Below, in pieces: positions 16,709 to 25,574 of a DNA stretch of 38,968 nucleotides. Position numbers and translations under genes: made by a program. Positions within the stretch are counted from its first letter, which is position 1. Every line of letters begins with the position of its first letter. Below the pieces are notes generated by a model. That model saw only the letters and a program-made list of their open reading frames with translations, searched no databases and was not told the origin of the DNA. Source of the stretch: an uncultured Roseburia sp. (lineage in GTDB: Bacteria > Bacillota > Clostridia > Lachnospirales > Lachnospiraceae); the NCBI GenBank assembly GCA_945787015.1, contig CALZGM010000027.1, positions 1 to 38,968 on the forward strand, in the 5' to 3' direction.

Positions 16709-18574
16709 TTAGAATAATTTCTGACAGTATTTCTCTATGCATAATGATTCATCATAAGTGATGGAAGTATAGCCCTCTGTACATTCAATATCGTTTCCAA
16801 CGGAAGCACCTATTTTTCCAGTCTTACCTAAATTTAAAGTAAGAGCAGCTCCCTCTCTCACGAACAAAGGAATTTGATTATATGAAGCTTTTACGTATAT
16901 TTCCTGTTTCCCTTTCATTTTACTGCCATCCCAGAAATTATACCACATTCCTTCTGGTAAATACAGATTTCTTCCTGTTTCTCCCTCAGAAATTATAGGC
17001 GCAACTAACAAATCTCCCACCATATATGCATCCTCAATTTTTGATACCTTTTCATCGTTTGGATATTCAAGATAAAGATGCTTCATGAACGGTGTACGCT
17101 CTTTTGCACACTTTTCTGCCTCTGCATAAAAGTATGGTAGAAAATTCATATGCACATTCGCAAAATAGATTGAAACCGCTAAAATTTCTTCATCACCGCC
17201 ATAAAATTCTGACATATTCCATGGACTTCTGTCATTTACAGCAACAGTTCCCTTCATAATCTCTGCAAACTGTCCACTTACCGGTTCACTATGCCACTGC
17301 ATTGCTGGGACGAATGCTGCTAAGGCTGTAGAACGTAAATATAGTTCCTTGCTAGGTAATGGCCCTGCAAAACCTGCAATATCAAAGCTCCAAAATGGTA
17401 CTCCACTAAGAGATAGCGATAATCCTGCTGTTAATACAGATTTCAATTCAGAAAATTTCGACATCTGATCCCCTGCCCAGTGCATCGGAGTTGTCTGTGC
17501 TCCCAAATATCCCGCTCTACTAAATAAAGTTCTATCTTTTCCTATAAATTCAGTATATGCCTTTTCATACTGAGCAGGATATAAATTCTTTTCTTCCTTA
17601 CCCGATACTCCATTATAAAATAGCGTATCTATATCATGTACAAACTCCCCACCATCTGTTTTGAAGCCATCTACTCCCATGTCTAACAAATACTTTCTCT
17701 TAGCAAACCACCAATCCCTCGTTTCTGGGTTTGCAAAATCTGGTAACATGGAACCAACAAACCATTGTCTCGGTATTTTATAAGGAATTCCATTCATATC
17801 TGTTCCCACTAATTTATGTTCCACTGCGTAGGCACAATCATTATCGTGTTGTTCACATACCTGACCCGGATCTAATTCTTTTAACGCCGGTATCTGCCAC
17901 AACACAAGCCTCATTCCTCTGTCATGAAGCTCTTTTATCATCTTATCAGGCGAAGGCCAAGGACCTTCAAACTGAATGTTTTCTCTCTTTAAAAATTCAC
18001 CACCATCTACTGCGGTATACTTTGAACCATTCCACAAATAGAATGTAGCTTCATCACTCCATGCTTCAATTACAACAACATTAATAGGATAATTATATTT
18101 TTCAGCATATGCTATCTGCTCTTCAATGTCCTTTTGACAATTCCATCTATTCGCAGAAGCCCAAACTCCAAACGCCCATTTTGGAGGTAAAACTATTTCT
18201 CCTGTCAATTCTATAAACTGTGCAATAATTTCTTTCGGCGTTCCATAGAAAAAATGCAATTCATATTTTGCCTCTTTGGACAATGTAATTGAAAAATGTC
18301 CTTCTGTAAAATCAAAATCTACTTCATATGCCGTTTCTACAAATACTCCATGTCCGTCATTTGTATGATAGAAAGGCATTGGAAAATATGTAATTTCTCC
18401 TTGTTCGCAAAACTTCTCTATTACTAAACTCTTTAATTTCTTTCCGATATGATTTACGCTACAATAGCGTTCTCCTAACCCAAAAACTGCGCTGGCATCG
18501 CATTCATACTCTATAACAACGTACTCACCAATTACTTTTTCAGTAAAATTTCTAATAATCTTATTATCAATCAT
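16709..18574 (-). CDS. GH31 family alpha-glycosidase
   Basis: A 621-residue family 31 glycoside hydrolase, probably a cytoplasmic alpha-glucosidase (alpha-xylosidase possible). Seen: the N-terminal FGLGERY, the barrel start PPKWAFGVWAS (about 130-140), nucleophile Asp307 in VDGFKTDGGEF, acid/base Asp369 in HWAGDQ, and the LSGVPFWSFDIAGF segment. The N-terminal beta domain is shorter than in large GH31 enzymes (often 700-800 residues). No signal peptide is present. It begins four bases after the MalG-like permease stop and fits the intake of short alpha-glucosides by the adjoining transporter. Confidence 0.88.
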   Translation of the reverse strand: MIDNKIIRNFTEKVIGEYVVIEYECDASAVFGLGERYCSVNHIGKKLKSLVIEKFCEQGEITYFPMPFYHTNDGHGVFVETAYEVDFDFTEGHFSITLSKEAKYELHFFYGTPKEIIAQFIELTGEIVLPPKWAFGVWASANRWNCQKDIEEQIAYAEKYNYPINVVVIEAWSDEATFYLWNGSKYTAVDGGEFLKRENIQFEGPWPSPDKMIKELHDRGMRLVLWQIPALKELDPGQVCEQHDNDCAYAVEHKLVGTDMNGIPYKIPRQWFVGSMLPDFANPETRDWWFAKRKYLLDMGVDGFKTDGGEFVHDIDTLFYNGVSGKEEKNLYPAQYEKAYTEFIGKDRTLFSRAGYLGAQTTPMHWAGDQMSKFSELKSVLTAGLSLSLSGVPFWSFDIAGFAGPLPSKELYLRSTALAAFVPAMQWHSEPVSGQFAEIMKGTVAVNDRSPWNMSEFYGGDEEILAVSIYFANVHMNFLPYFYAEAEKCAKERTPFMKHLYLEYPNDEKVSKIEDAYMVGDLLVAPIISEGETGRNLYLPEGMWYNFWDGSKMKGKQEIYVKASYNQIPLFVREGAALTLNLGKTGKIGASVGNDIECTEGYTSITYDESLCIEKYCQKLF

Positions 18575-18578
18575 TTTC

Positions 18579-19412
18579 TTATCCCTTTACACCACCAACC
18601 ATAATTCCTGTTTTCATTCTAGAGTTTGCTCCAATGTATACAAGAATGATGGGTATCATTGATATTAAACTTCCTGCCATAAGTACATTATACTCTGTAG
18701 CATACTGACCATTTAATGTATTAAGAGCTAATGTAATCGTCATTTTATCTCTGTCCGTTAACATTACCAATGGCCACAAATAATCATTCCAACTATCCAT
18801 AAATGTCGTGATTGATAATGTCAAAATTGCCGGTAATGTCAAAGGCAACATAATTTTACGATAAATAAACCACAATCCTGCGCCATCTATTTGTGCTGCT
18901 TCTATGAAATCGTTCGGTATTGAGCGCATATTTTGTACCAATAAAAAAATCCCAAATGCCTTAAATAAAGAAGGTGTAATAACGCTAGCATATCTATCCG
19001 TCAATTGTAAGCGGTCCATTATGATAAATAATGGAATCAATGTTACCTGTGTAGGAATCATCATAGAAGCTAAATATACTTTAAAAAGGCCATTCCCAAA
19101 AGGAAACTTTATTTTTGTAAAAGCAAATGCTGCCATTGAAGATGAAAGTATGGTAATCAATGTGTAGCTTATTGTAATAAAAAGACTATTTCCCACTGCT
19201 TTTAAAAAAGGAAATTTTCGAAATACCTGAACATATGCATTAAGAGTTGGTTCTTCTGGTATCCATTGTACAGGGAGCGCCATCAGCGCTCCCTTACTTT
19301 TTAATGAAGTTGAAATCATCCAAAAGAATGGAATCATTACTATAATTGCTATTGAAACAGAAATTGCATAATAGCTGACATTTGCCAAAATATTTTTTAC
19401 TTTATGACTCAT
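18579..19412 (-). CDS. carbohydrate ABC transporter permease (MalG-like)
   Basis: A 277-residue permease of the CUT1 sugar ABC family. Seen: six hydrophobic helices, the ATPase-contacting EAA loop EAAQIDGAGLWFIYRKIMLP (about residues 185-205), and the typical ending IMVGGVKG. The ATG at 19412 lies inside the last codons of the MalF-like gene (11-base overlap) with GGATGGG upstream, indicating translational coupling; an ATG five codons earlier is an alternative. No ATPase gene is in the operon, so a shared MsmK-type ATPase encoded elsewhere must energise the importer. Confidence 0.9.
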   Translation of the reverse strand: MSHKVKNILANVSYYAISVSIAIIVMIPFFWMISTSLKSKGALMALPVQWIPEEPTLNAYVQVFRKFPFLKAVGNSLFITISYTLITILSSSMAAFAFTKIKFPFGNGLFKVYLASMMIPTQVTLIPLFIIMDRLQLTDRYASVITPSLFKAFGIFLLVQNMRSIPNDFIEAAQIDGAGLWFIYRKIMLPLTLPAILTLSITTFMDSWNDYLWPLVMLTDRDKMTITLALNTLNGQYATEYNVLMAGSLISMIPIILVYIGANSRMKTGIMVGGVKG

Positions 19413-20316
19413 AATGCACCCATCCATTCTGTAATCTCATCTGTATCATCGTCAATACAAAAATAATAACAAATAAAAGCCATGAATATGCAGATGCATA
19501 TCCCATTTTAAAATAGCTAAATCCATATGTGTAGATTCGTTCTACCATTACCTGTGTTGCGCCGTTTGGTCCACCTTCCGTCATAATTTGAACCTGCGGG
19601 AATAACTGGAAGGCATTGATTAAAGCCATAATTAGGCAGAAGAAAATTGATGGTGTCACTAATGGAAGCGTCACCTTAAAAAAGGTAACAAACTTATTTG
19701 CGCCATCTACTCTTGCTGCTTCATAATAAGTAGGATCAATCGCCTGCAACCCAGAAAGGAGGAACAATCCAAAAAACCCCATGTCTTTCCAGACAGATGC
19801 TAATACAATTCCCGGCATTGCCCAGACTTCACTTGTCAGCCAGCCCGGTCCACTGATTCCTAATATTGCAAGTATTTGGTTAAAAATTCCATATTTTGGA
19901 CTAAGAACCCACTTCCAAATCAAACTGGCTGCAACCCAGGATGTCAATACAGGAATGTAGTACATTACACGGAAAACCATCGTTCCTTTTTTCTTCTTAT
20001 TCAACAAAAGCGCAATTCCCATGGAAGCGACAAATACCAATGGAATGTAAAGAACAATGTAATACAGCGTATGCCCAAGGACTCTCCAAAACTCACTTCC
20101 GCTTAATATCTTGATGTAATTTTCCAATCCAACAAAATGCTCAAAAATTGTATTAACCGTTAATTTTTCCAACCCATTCCAATCTGTAAGACTTAAAAAA
20201 ATGGATATCACTACTGGAAAAAAGCTAAACACTATCATTCCAATAAAGCTGGGAATCATAAAGGGCAATGCCTGTAATAATTTATTTTTTCCGCTTTTCT
20301 TTTTCTGTTTCGACAT
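19402..20316 (-). CDS. carbohydrate ABC transporter permease (MalF-like)
   Basis: A 304-residue permease partner. Seen: a basic cytoplasmic N-terminus, about six helices, ISIFLSLTDWNGL typical of CUT1 permeases, and the EAA loop YYEAARVDGANKFVTFFKVTLPL (about residues 197-219). It starts 13 bases after the binding-protein gene and overlaps the next permease gene by 11 bases. Confidence 0.9.
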   Translation of the reverse strand: MSKQKKKSGKNKLLQALPFMIPSFIGMIVFSFFPVVISIFLSLTDWNGLEKLTVNTIFEHFVGLENYIKILSGSEFWRVLGHTLYYIVLYIPLVFVASMGIALLLNKKKKGTMVFRVMYYIPVLTSWVAASLIWKWVLSPKYGIFNQILAILGISGPGWLTSEVWAMPGIVLASVWKDMGFFGLFLLSGLQAIDPTYYEAARVDGANKFVTFFKVTLPLVTPSIFFCLIMALINAFQLFPQVQIMTEGGPNGATQVMVERIYTYGFSYFKMGYASAYSWLLFVIIFVLTMIQMRLQNGWVHYES

Positions 20317-20329
20317 ACTTATTTCCGTT

Positions 20330-21625
20330 CTACTTTAAAGTAATGGCTGCTTCACATTCTTCCTGAGCCTGATTCAAAGCCTCTTCTGCAGAAATTTTTC
20401 CGCTTGCTGCTTCCGATAATTTCATTGTAATAATATCAGACATCATTGCGTAGTCTTCGATAACCGGTGGTACTACTAAAGAATCAAGTGATTCAAATAC
20501 TGCAGCCTTGTTTTCTGGTGGTGTTACAGTAAGATAAGTATTTAATACTGCTTCGTCTTTAATTGCCGGCAAATCCCAACCTGCGTCAATTCTCATCTGT
20601 GCTGCTTCCGGGCTGGATGCTAACCATGTAATCCATGTAATTGCAGCTTCCTTTTTATCACTATCTGCATTAACTACTAATGCATTACTGAAGAAATGCG
20701 TTGCTTTTGTTGTTCCACCTGGCTCTACAACGATATCCCATTCAAAATCACAACCTGTCGTGAAAGTATTGAATGCCCAAATACCTGTAGGAATCATGCC
20801 AAGACGTCCGCTCTGGAATAAGTCCCAGTCACCCATACCGCCCATCTGCTCCGTAGTAGGCTGTACGTTAGATACTAATACACGATCAATCATCATCTGT
20901 GCTGCCCGAATATTTTCCGGTGAGTTAATTGTAAACGCTGTCTTATCTTCATTCAATAAACTTCCGCCATACTGCGCAGCTACTTTGAAAAATTCATTGT
21001 AAGTAAGTGGAGCATAAATACCATAGATATCTTCACCAAGTGCACTGATTTTTTCTGCTGCAATCTGAACATCATTCCATGTCCAGTCATTTGTAGGATA
21101 ATCTACGCCTGCCTGGTCAAATAAGTCTTTATTGTAAATTAGAACAACATTTGAAAAATTCCCTGGCAAACCATACTGCGTACCGTCTACATTAAATGCG
21201 CTTAATGCTGTCTCATTGAAGTTTGATGTATCAGCATTGGATAAGTCTGCCAGAACACCTTTTGATGCGTATGCTGCAAAATTTTCAATATTCAATTCAT
21301 AACAGTCTGGAGCTGTTCCTCCTGAAACACGCGTCTGCATTGCCGTGAAGTAATCATTGTATGCTACGGTTTCAATTTCAACTACAATATTTGGATATTC
21401 CTCATGAAATTTTTCATACATTGCATTTAATGTCTCCTCGTTACCGCCAGATGCATTAAAGTTGCAATAAGTAATTGTTACTTCCTCCTCCGTTCCTTTG
21501 TTTGCTACCCCCTGTTCAGTTGAAGGAGTATCATTACCTCCTTGCTGCTTAGTCTCTGTGCCTCCACATGCTACAAGACCTAATGCCATTGATGCAATTA
21601 ATAATGTTGCTAATGCCTTTTTCAT
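20330..21625 (-). CDS. sugar ABC transporter substrate-binding lipoprotein
   Basis: A 431-residue extracellular solute-binding protein (family 1, CUT1). Seen: lipoprotein signal MKKALATLLIASMALGLVAC with lipobox Cys20, a short polar linker, then TITYCNFNASGGNEETLNAMYEKF and a long two-lobe body with AITWITWLASSPEAAQ typical of the family. The frame opens 14 codons earlier (21667), but that region contains an operator; GGGAGG precedes the ATG at 21625. First gene of the operon. The ligand is inferred to be an alpha-glucoside or isomaltooligosaccharide from the GH31 and GH13 enzymes downstream. Confidence 0.9.
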   Translation of the reverse strand: MKKALATLLIASMALGLVACGGTETKQQGGNDTPSTEQGVANKGTEEEVTITYCNFNASGGNEETLNAMYEKFHEEYPNIVVEIETVAYNDYFTAMQTRVSGGTAPDCYELNIENFAAYASKGVLADLSNADTSNFNETALSAFNVDGTQYGLPGNFSNVVLIYNKDLFDQAGVDYPTNDWTWNDVQIAAEKISALGEDIYGIYAPLTYNEFFKVAAQYGGSLLNEDKTAFTINSPENIRAAQMMIDRVLVSNVQPTTEQMGGMGDWDLFQSGRLGMIPTGIWAFNTFTTGCDFEWDIVVEPGGTTKATHFFSNALVVNADSDKKEAAITWITWLASSPEAAQMRIDAGWDLPAIKDEAVLNTYLTVTPPENKAAVFESLDSLVVPPVIEDYAMMSDIITMKLSEAASGKISAEEALNQAQEECEAAITLK

Positions 21626-21653
21626 GTTAACAACCTCCCAAATAATATTATTG

Positions 21654-21667
21654 GTTAAACGTTTCAC
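21654..21667. promoter_or_regulatory. LacI-type operator 1
   Basis: GTTAAACGTTTCAC, an imperfect palindrome centred on CG, is the exact reverse complement of operator 2. It lies in the 5' leader of the binding-protein gene, 38 bases centre to centre from operator 2. LacI-family regulators of maltose-type genes bind AAACGTTT cores. Confidence 0.75.
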
Positions 21668-21691
21668 TTAAGTCTAAAAATATATAAACGT

Positions 21692-21705
21692 GTGAAACGT
21701 TTAAC
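21692..21705. promoter_or_regulatory. LacI-type operator 2
   Basis: GTGAAACGTTTAAC, a 14-bp match to the reverse complement of operator 1, begins seven bases downstream of the -10 box. It covers the expected transcription start, the classic position for repression. Confidence 0.75.
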
Positions 21706-21712
21706 TAACTTA

Positions 21713-21740
21713 AATATAACACTTTTTGAAGCATTGTCAA
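21713..21740 (-). promoter_or_regulatory. promoter of the alpha-glucoside operon
   Basis: On the minus strand a perfect TTGACA (21740-21735) and TATATT (21718-21713) are 16 bases apart, followed directly by operator 2 and then operator 1. Confidence 0.8.
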
Positions 21741-21803
21741 TTTGCAATATTATCTAATCTTTTTTCTAAAAATTTGTTTAAATATCACAAATTAACTTAC
21801 AAA

Positions 21804-22547
21804 TCAATATCCGTAAATATCATATATCTCGTCCGTGTACACGCCCTGCTCCTTATACACAATCAGCGGTTTTTCCACTGTCATTCTTGATTTACCGCCT
21901 CGAAGTCCCTCGATTAAAACCATGTTCGGTTCCTTATCTATGTATGGATAGACCAGACGCATTCGCTTCGGCTCAATTTTATATTCTACCATTTTGCTTA
22001 AAATCTCAGCCAGACGAAACGGTCTGTGTACCATGTAAAAACGACCGCCCGGCATCAATAGCTTAGCGCTCTCTCGTAATACATCATCCAAGGTACAGAG
22101 TACCTCGTGGCGGGCAATTGCCTTTGCCTGCGATGGAGAATTTTCTCCATGTGTGCCAATCATATACGGCGGATTTGTCGTTATGACATGAAAAGAAGAT
22201 GCTCCAAATAGTTTTGAAGCATCCTTAATATCCCCGGTCACAATCTTTACTTTTTCTTCCAAATGATTATAGGAAACGCTGCGTCTTGCCATGTCAGCAC
22301 TTTCTTCCTGAATTTCCAAACCGGTAAAGCTCTCTCCACAGGTTTTTGCCTCCATAAGAATCGGAATAATGCCTGTCCCGGTTCCAAGGTCTAAAACCCG
22401 CTCGCCCTTTTTTGCCGTTGCAAATCCGGAAAGCAGTACCGCATCCATTCCAAAACAGAACCGCGCCGGATCCTGAATAATACCATATCCATTCCGCTGC
22501 AGTTCATCGATGCGCTCCCCTTCCTTTAAAAGACTATTTGCTGTCAT
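21804..22547 (-). CDS. trmN6: tRNA1(Val) (adenine37-N6)-methyltransferase-like protein
   Basis: A 247-residue Rossmann-fold SAM methyltransferase (YabB/YfiC type) predicted to methylate N6 of A37 in tRNA. Seen: DELQRNGYGIIQDPARFCFGMDA, the SAM-binding VLDLGTGTGIIPIL (about residues 51-64), and the adenine-N6 catalytic motif NPPY (about residue 125). Its start overlaps the end of ricT by 14 bases, so the two are translationally coupled. It is the last gene of the cluster; the sugar-operon promoter follows and no clear terminator is seen between them. Confidence 0.85.
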   Translation of the reverse strand: MTANSLLKEGERIDELQRNGYGIIQDPARFCFGMDAVLLSGFATAKKGERVLDLGTGTGIIPILMEAKTCGESFTGLEIQEESADMARRSVSYNHLEEKVKIVTGDIKDASKLFGASSFHVITTNPPYMIGTHGENSPSQAKAIARHEVLCTLDDVLRESAKLLMPGGRFYMVHRPFRLAEILSKMVEYKIEPKRMRLVYPYIDKEPNMVLIEGLRGGKSRMTVEKPLIVYKEQGVYTDEIYDIYGY

Positions 22548-23442
22548 CGATTCTTGATTTTCCTCCGCTGTCTTCTAATGCGGCCAGTTCTTTCATTTCT
22601 TCTGCAGAAAGTTTCACATCTTTTTTCCGTCTCGGTTTGAAACGAAGCTGTTCCGGCTTGTATTCCCGTAATTCTTTTTCGTCGTCTACTTCTACTGTTA
22701 CCTTAACCAGCTGACGAAGCACATTTACAGAAGACACCTCTCCTTTTAACCCATCGTCTGTCGTTACAAAGTCACCTACATTCGGCAGCTTGCTATTTAA
22801 ATATTCATACGTCTCTTCCTCATTTTTCAGGCAACACATCAGACGTCCGCATACACCGGAAATCTTCGTCGGATTTAATGAAAGATTCTGTTCCTTTGCC
22901 ATCTTAATGGAAACCGGAGCAAATTCCGGTAAAAACGTGTTACAGCAAAGCTGTCTGCCACAAATGCCATAACCGCCCATAATTTTTGTTTCGTCACGCA
23001 CACCAATCTGACGTAACTCAATACGGGTGCGGAATACCGCTGCCAAATCTTTTACTAACTCGCGAAAATCGATTCTTCCGTCTGCGGTAAAGTAAAACAA
23101 CAATTTATTATTATCAAAGGTATATTCTGCTTCCACAAGCTTCATATCCAGTTCATGCTTTGCAATCTTTTCCAGACAGATGCGGTAAGCCTCTTTTTCT
23201 TTCTCCCGATTCTTTTCTGCCTGTTTTTCATCTGCCTCTGTCGCGATTCGGATGACCGGCTTTAACGGCTGAATCACACTCTCCTCGGACACCTCTCTCG
23301 GCCCGGTAATTACCGTTCCGATTTCCACTCCACGGGCCGTCTCGACAATTGCATGCATCCCTGCTTTTAATTCTAAATTTCCCGGTCCGAAATAATAAAT
23401 CTTACCTGCATTTCGGAAACGGATTCCTACTACTTTTACCAT
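22534..23442 (-). CDS. ricT: PSP1-domain regulator RicT (YaaT)
   Basis: A 302-residue PSP1-domain protein. In Bacillus subtilis it forms the RicAFT complex, which carries iron-sulfur clusters and stimulates RNase Y and sporulation phosphorelay steps. Seen: the N-terminal VVGIRFRNAGKIYYF, and the cysteine clusters GGYGICGRQLCCNTF (about 160-175) and SGVCGRLMCCL (about 195-205) that serve as cluster ligands. Length is a little above the 275-residue Bacillus protein because of a charged tail. One base separates it from holB. Confidence 0.9.
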   Translation of the reverse strand: MVKVVGIRFRNAGKIYYFGPGNLELKAGMHAIVETARGVEIGTVITGPREVSEESVIQPLKPVIRIATEADEKQAEKNREKEKEAYRICLEKIAKHELDMKLVEAEYTFDNNKLLFYFTADGRIDFRELVKDLAAVFRTRIELRQIGVRDETKIMGGYGICGRQLCCNTFLPEFAPVSIKMAKEQNLSLNPTKISGVCGRLMCCLKNEEETYEYLNSKLPNVGDFVTTDDGLKGEVSSVNVLRQLVKVTVEVDDEKELREYKPEQLRFKPRRKKDVKLSAEEMKELAALEDSGGKSRIDDSK

Positions 23443-23443
23443 A

Positions 23444-24433
23444 TTAATTCTCCTTTATCGTCAATAACAGCAGTTCAATCACCAAATCAAAGTTAACATT
23501 CGCATTTAATCGAATCTGCGCCTTATGTAGTGCTTCGAGAATTCTCTCAATACCCCTATAGGAGCTCTTCTCTGCCTGCCGTTTTATGTCATAGACCTCA
23601 TCCTTGAAAATCAGTCCATTTACATCACCGGTTGCTTTAAATAACAAAATATCCCGATACCAGATCATCATCAAATCAAAGTAATCATTGATTGTGAGCT
23701 TATATTCATTAATCTGTTTGATGGCTGCTCCCATCTCATAAATTTCAATATCCTCTAAGCGCTTCATGAGCTGCAAAACAGCTGCCTTCAACTCATTAAA
23801 ATCACTGGAAACCGCCAACTGAATGGCTTTCCCTACATTTCCCTGCGCAAATGCAACGCAGACATCAGCCTGATAATCCGGAATCTGATATTCCTTCATC
23901 AAAAATTTCTTAATCTGCTCATCCGGAACTACCTTCACATTTAAAGTCACGCAGCGTGAAAGAATGGTTGGCAGAAAAATATCTGCATTTGTTGTCAAAA
24001 GCAGGATCACCGCATATGCCGGCGGCTCTTCTATCGTCTTTAATAAGGCATTCTGTGCCTGCACATTCATTTTTTCTGCTTCATCCACAATATAAATTTT
24101 GTATTTACTGCTGTATGGTTTGATGCCAATATCATTATTTAACTGACTGCGGATATCATCAACAGATATTGTGTTTGGCTTTTCATGAGAGACATAAATA
24201 ATATCCGGCTGATTATGATTCATCGCCTGCTTACAGGAATGACATTCCATGCAGCCGTCTGTTCCCCCGGTTGCACACTGTAACGCCATGGCAAAGCTTT
24301 CTGCAAGCATTTTTTTCCCGGACTTATCCGGACCATTGATAATATAAGCATGAGAAATTTTATCCATTGTAATTGCATTTTGAAGATGCTCTTTTATCTG
24401 CTCGTGTCCGATAATATCTCGAAATCCTGCCAT
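23444..24433 (-). CDS. holB: DNA polymerase III delta' subunit
   Basis: A 329-residue AAA+ clamp-loader subunit that helps load the beta clamp. Seen: DIIGHEQIKEHL, the degenerate P-loop NGPDKSGKKML (about 33-43), a zinc-binding module C...CMECHSC (about 53-66), DEAEKMNVQAQNALLKTIEEPP, and the sensor/arginine-finger SRC (about residue 160). The order yaaR-holB-ricT is conserved in Firmicutes and supports the call. Confidence 0.92.
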   Translation of the reverse strand: MAGFRDIIGHEQIKEHLQNAITMDKISHAYIINGPDKSGKKMLAESFAMALQCATGGTDGCMECHSCKQAMNHNQPDIIYVSHEKPNTISVDDIRSQLNNDIGIKPYSSKYKIYIVDEAEKMNVQAQNALLKTIEEPPAYAVILLLTTNADIFLPTILSRCVTLNVKVVPDEQIKKFLMKEYQIPDYQADVCVAFAQGNVGKAIQLAVSSDFNELKAAVLQLMKRLEDIEIYEMGAAIKQINEYKLTINDYFDLMMIWYRDILLFKATGDVNGLIFKDEVYDIKRQAEKSSYRGIERILEALHKAQIRLNANVNFDLVIELLLLTIKEN

Positions 24434-24470
24434 AACGTCCCCTTTCCGGTCAGCTGCACCAACCTTTTTG

Positions 24471-24911
24471 TCAAGTTAATATATCTAACAATAAACCTCT
24501 GATCTCACCGATTTTTTCTAAAATCGTAAGGTGATTCTTCTCATCCTTTACTAATTCCTGCGCCAGTTCATCCAGATTGGAATCAATCAGGCGAATAATT
24601 CCATACACCCGGTGACGTCCTTTTCTATCTAAAAAATTCTCCCGTGAAAACTTATGGGAGCGATATACCACTTCATTCATAAAGTCTCTGATGAGACCTC
24701 TGTATTTTTTCATATCACGGATATCCATATGTCTGGCAATCAGCTCGCCCTGCGCTGTAATATCCGTCATCAGACTGTCAATCTTTGCCTGCAAATCTGC
24801 GTCAGAAATGGCACTTGCAAGTGTAAATTTAAAGGAACCGTCTCCCGACTCCACCGGTGCCGTATCAGGAACCTGTGTTACCTGCGTCATGTTATTTACC
24901 TTTAAATCCAT
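24471..24911 (-). CDS. yaaR: YaaR family protein (DUF327)
   Basis: A 146-residue helical protein of the YaaR/DUF327 family, of unknown biochemical role, normally encoded beside holB. Seen: a disordered N-terminus, [32 protein letters not shown] (about residues 47-78), and [25 protein letters not shown], both typical of the family. AAGGTG precedes the ATG at modest spacing. Confidence 0.85.
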   Translation of the reverse strand: MDLKVNNMTQVTQVPDTAPVESGDGSFKFTLASAISDADLQAKIDSLMTDITAQGELIARHMDIRDMKKYRGLIRDFMNEVVYRSHKFSRENFLDRKGRHRVYGIIRLIDSNLDELAQELVKDEKNHLTILEKIGEIRGLLLDILT

Positions 24912-24936
24912 CTGCTGACACCTTCTTTCGTGACAT

Positions 24937-25530
24937 CTATTTTCCCTGCTGCTCTAAAATAAACGCCTTAATCTCTGCTTCTGTCTCTTCCAGATTCTCA
25001 TTGACAAAACGTCTGTGAATCCCGGCTTCCTCTAGCTTTTCCTCAGAAAAATCCTTTGCATCCGCTAAAAATCTGCGGCACATTTCTTCATATTTTGGAA
25101 CATCCTGCTGTCTTTCTCTGTCCAATGCCCGCGCCAGACGCTCCCCGTCTTCTACTTCTATATAAATAGGAACAACCGCATCCCTGCCGTAATATTCCCT
25201 GGTCTTTTGATAGGATTCTAACGTGCCGATGATGAGATAATCATGCGCTTGTAAATCAATCTGTCCATCATCTGCTGTAAAATAAGTCCAGACTCCAAGA
25301 ACTGTATGATAGTCTCTGCGTTCAATGATTTTTCCGGCAGCAGATAACTCTGCCGCCTTTGACTCATCACAGAAAAAGTACTCTACGCCGTCTGTCTCCC
25401 CTGCGCGGACAGGTCTGGTCGTATACATCGTAACTGTCTTTAATTGTAAACGCCCATCACCAAGAATCCTTTTATATAAAGTATCCTTTCCTGTGGAGCT
25501 TTTGCCCATCATATAATATATTTTACTCAT
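24937..25530 (-). CDS. guanylate kinase-like protein
   Basis: A 197-residue P-loop protein resembling guanylate kinase (GMP to GDP). Seen: the nucleotide-binding loop [10 protein letters not shown] (9-18), [18 protein letters not shown] matching the GMP-binding segment, and a lid region with [11 protein letters not shown]. It differs from canonical Gmk in its N-terminus ([14 protein letters not shown] rather than a GPSGxGK loop) and may be a second, diverged copy; clostridia often carry this form before yaaR. The ATG at 25530 has AAAAAGG upstream; an earlier ATG at 25563 overlaps the promoter and is unlikely. First gene of the gmk-like/yaaR/holB/ricT/trmN6 unit. Confidence 0.8.
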   Translation of the reverse strand: MSKIYYMMGKSSTGKDTLYKRILGDGRLQLKTVTMYTTRPVRAGETDGVEYFFCDESKAAELSAAGKIIERRDYHTVLGVWTYFTADDGQIDLQAHDYLIIGTLESYQKTREYYGRDAVVPIYIEVEDGERLARALDRERQQDVPKYEEMCRRFLADAKDFSEEKLEEAGIHRRFVNENLEETEAEIKAFILEQQGK

Positions 25531-25545
25531 AGTTCGTGCCTTTTT

Positions 25546-25574
25546 AGTATAATATGAATTCAAAAAATAATCAA
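25546..25574 (-). promoter_or_regulatory. promoter of the gmk-like/yaaR/holB/ricT/trmN6 operon
   Basis: On the minus strand TTGATT (25574-25569) and TATACT (25551-25546) are 17 bases apart, immediately after the dacF stop codon. The resulting leader is only about 10 bases. Confidence 0.65.

Noticed and set aside
21654-21705. CcpA cre sites at the sugar-operon promoter
   Set aside because: The cores read AAACGTTT without the extra base on each side of CG required by the cre consensus; they fit the operon's own LacI-type regulator better.
13970-21740. Composite transposon carrying the sugar operon
   Set aside because: No transposase or terminal inverted repeats are seen at either edge; only gene order and base composition hint at insertion.
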